DNA of 5,710 nt from assembly GCA_026394915.1 (NCBI GenBank), contig JAPLZS010000058.1, positions 1 to 5,710 of the forward strand. The letters run 5' to 3'. The position numbers were made by a program, and so were the translations under genes. Below the pieces are notes generated by a model, which saw nothing but the letters and a program-made list of their open reading frames with translations, had not been told where the DNA came from and did not search any database. The stretch comes from Candidatus Woesearchaeota archaeon. GTDB lineage: Archaea > Nanobdellota > Nanobdellia > Woesearchaeales > UBA12501. Shown piece by piece: positions 4,439-5,710 of this stretch. Numbering within the stretch: the first letter of the stretch is position 1; every line of letters starts with the position of its first letter.

Positions 4439-5710
4439 ATGGAAAAAAGGCAATTGATCCAGATCCCTGCAGAGCAAGTCAAGAAATTAGAAGAAATTGA
4501 GGCTATAAGGCCGGATCTCAAGGATTATTCTGTATCAAAAAAAGTCCACCTATTGCTTCAGGAGAAATTAGCAGAGCTCCTCAAGAATAAGACATCAATT
4601 CAGCATAAAGACAGGAGACTGACAGGGAAGTGGATTGAATACATAAGAGAGGCAATACCCCTGCATACAGCATCCACAATAGCACTTGGTGTTGTCCGCA
4701 GCTCAAAAGAGATGATAGGCAAGCCATTCACAAGGATACTTGTATCAAACGATACAGAAAGGACCTGGTGGGGCAACTGGGAAGATGATGTTTATGCAAT
4801 AGGTGATTTTCTTATCCCTTGGCTGAAGCAAAGCAAGAACAGGGAATCTCATTTCAAGAAGCACAAGGAGAAGTTTCTTGATATAAACGCAAAAGCAGAG
4901 AAGATGCTGAGATTAGGATTAAAGGGAATGAAAGACAATGAGCTGCTCTCTGAATATAAATCATTTCATAAAGATACAATGAAGTACCATGCATTATCAT
5001 TTGATGTTGATGCAATGGACATTGTTCTTGAGGACAAGATAAAGATCAAATTAAAGGGGCTTTTGAAAGCAAAATATGGGGAGTTTTCGCAAAAAAAGAC
5101 CAATGATGCCCTTGGAATCGTGTTAACACCTTCTTATGTATCCTATGTAACAGAGCTCGATATCGAGATTCACAAGATTGCTTTGCTTATAAAGAAAAAA
5201 AGCCTGAAAGATTTTGAGAAAGACGAAGAGGTTATCAGGGAGATAGAGAAGCTTATCAGGAGATTCTGGTGGACAGAACTTTCATGGTCACGCAGGAATA
5301 TTAAGACAAAGGAAAAAGTTGTTGAAGAGCTTAAGAAGATGATCAAAAGCGGAGATAATCCTGGAAAAGAGATAGAAAGTATCAGGGGAGAAGCTGCAGA
5401 AGCAGACAAAAATAAAAGAGAATTGCGGAAAGATCTCGGATTTGATGAAGATATGGACTTTTACATGGATATATTCGAGAATTATGCTGTTTTCCATGAT
5501 TACAGGAAAGAGGCCCAGATGAAGACAATGGAAGCCCTGAATACATTCCTTGATGAGATCGGAAGAAGGAAAGGATACAGGTTTGAGGACCTGGTCTGGC
5601 TTTGGCCTGATGAGATAAAGGGGCTGCTGAAAGGAAATGGTTTTGACAGCCAGAAAGTGAAAGACAGGAAAGAGTCATTCTTTTCGATTGTTGAAGAGAA
5701 AAAGATTGAG
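4439..5710 (+). CDS. PEP-utilising enzyme-like protein with N-terminal ribbon-helix-helix-like segment (3' partial)
   Basis: The frame opens at ATG 4439, just after an in-frame TGA, and runs for 424 codons to the window edge without a stop. Residues about 72-424 resemble the long helical middle part of archaeal PEP synthase-like (PEP-utilising) proteins. Matching patterns are GIVLTPSYVSYVTELDIEIH (226-245), IALLIKKKSLKDFEKDEEV (247-265), and above all HDYRKEAQMKTM (353-364) followed by LDEIGRRKGYRFEDLVWLWP (371-390) and DEIKGLLKG (391-399). In relatives this precedes a swivelling domain with a phospho-accepting His, expected just past the window, so catalysis cannot be judged. Residues 1-50 have a short strand (RQLIQIP), a helix (AEQVKKLEEIEAI), a turn, and a second helix beginning SVSKKVHLLLQEKLAELL. 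This looks like a ribbon-helix-helix DNA-binding fold. No ATP-grasp domain of full PEP synthase precedes it. The substrate and role are unknown. The family call comes from recalled patterns, not a search. Confidence 0.68.
   Translation, partial: MEKRQLIQIPAEQVKKLEEIEAIRPDLKDYSVSKKVHLLLQEKLAELLKNKTSIQHKDRRLTGKWIEYIREAIPLHTASTIALGVVRSSKEMIGKPFTRILVSNDTERTWWGNWEDDVYAIGDFLIPWLKQSKNRESHFKKHKEKFLDINAKAEKMLRLGLKGMKDNELLSEYKSFHKDTMKYHALSFDVDAMDIVLEDKIKIKLKGLLKAKYGEFSQKKTNDALGIVLTPSYVSYVTELDIEIHKIALLIKKKSLKDFEKDEEVIREIEKLIRRFWWTELSWSRRNIKTKEKVVEELKKMIKSGDNPGKEIESIRGEAAEADKNKRELRKDLGFDEDMDFYMDIFENYAVFHDYRKEAQMKTMEALNTFLDEIGRRKGYRFEDLVWLWPDEIKGLLKGNGFDSQKVKDRKESFFSIVEEKKIE

Noticed and set aside
5170..5678. 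Three overlapping minus-strand ORFs at the right end
   Set aside because: They are antisense to the continuous 424-codon plus-strand frame, whose motifs identify it as the real gene.

Overview
The window looks like part of a small archaeal genome, most likely a DPANN lineage such as Woesearchaeota or Pacearchaeota; the lineage is an inference. Supporting signs are an archaeal TadC/FlaJ-type membrane protein, an archaeal-type glycyl-tRNA synthetase, a Sulfolobus-like OB-fold single-stranded DNA-binding protein with an acidic tail, AT-rich TATA boxes about 30 bp upstream of start codons (leaderless style), heavy AGA/AGG/ATA codon use, and a tRNA without an encoded CCA.

Layout. (1) 1-1653, plus strand: the 3' part of a TadC/FlaJ-like inner-membrane platform protein of the type II secretion F superfamily, with its N-terminus outside the window. 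(2) 1688-1761, minus strand: tRNA-Phe(GAA). (3) 1777-2205, minus: OB-fold ssDNA-binding protein, directly upstream of the tRNA and probably co-transcribed with it. (4) 2263-2691, minus: small two-helix membrane protein with a short helical C-terminal module, function unknown. (5) 2743-4209, minus: complete class II glycyl-tRNA synthetase. (6) 4210-4438: divergent intergenic region with a leaderless glyS promoter on one side and, on the other, a promoter carrying a perfect 10-bp inverted repeat. (7) 4439-5710, plus strand and open to the window end: a protein resembling the non-catalytic body of PEP-utilising (PEP synthase-like) enzymes, preceded by an N-terminal segment that looks like a ribbon-helix-helix DNA-binding domain.

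The minus-strand block glyS - membrane protein - SSB - tRNA-Phe is informational housekeeping apart from the unknown membrane protein. The TadC-like gene converges on it and belongs to a separate surface-appendage or secretion locus. The most interesting part is the last gene: a possible DNA-binding domain fused to a PEP-utiliser-like body, behind a promoter with an operator-like inverted repeat, which could suggest autoregulation. I saw no CRISPR array, transposon, integrase or defence system. The rest of the window is ordinary.
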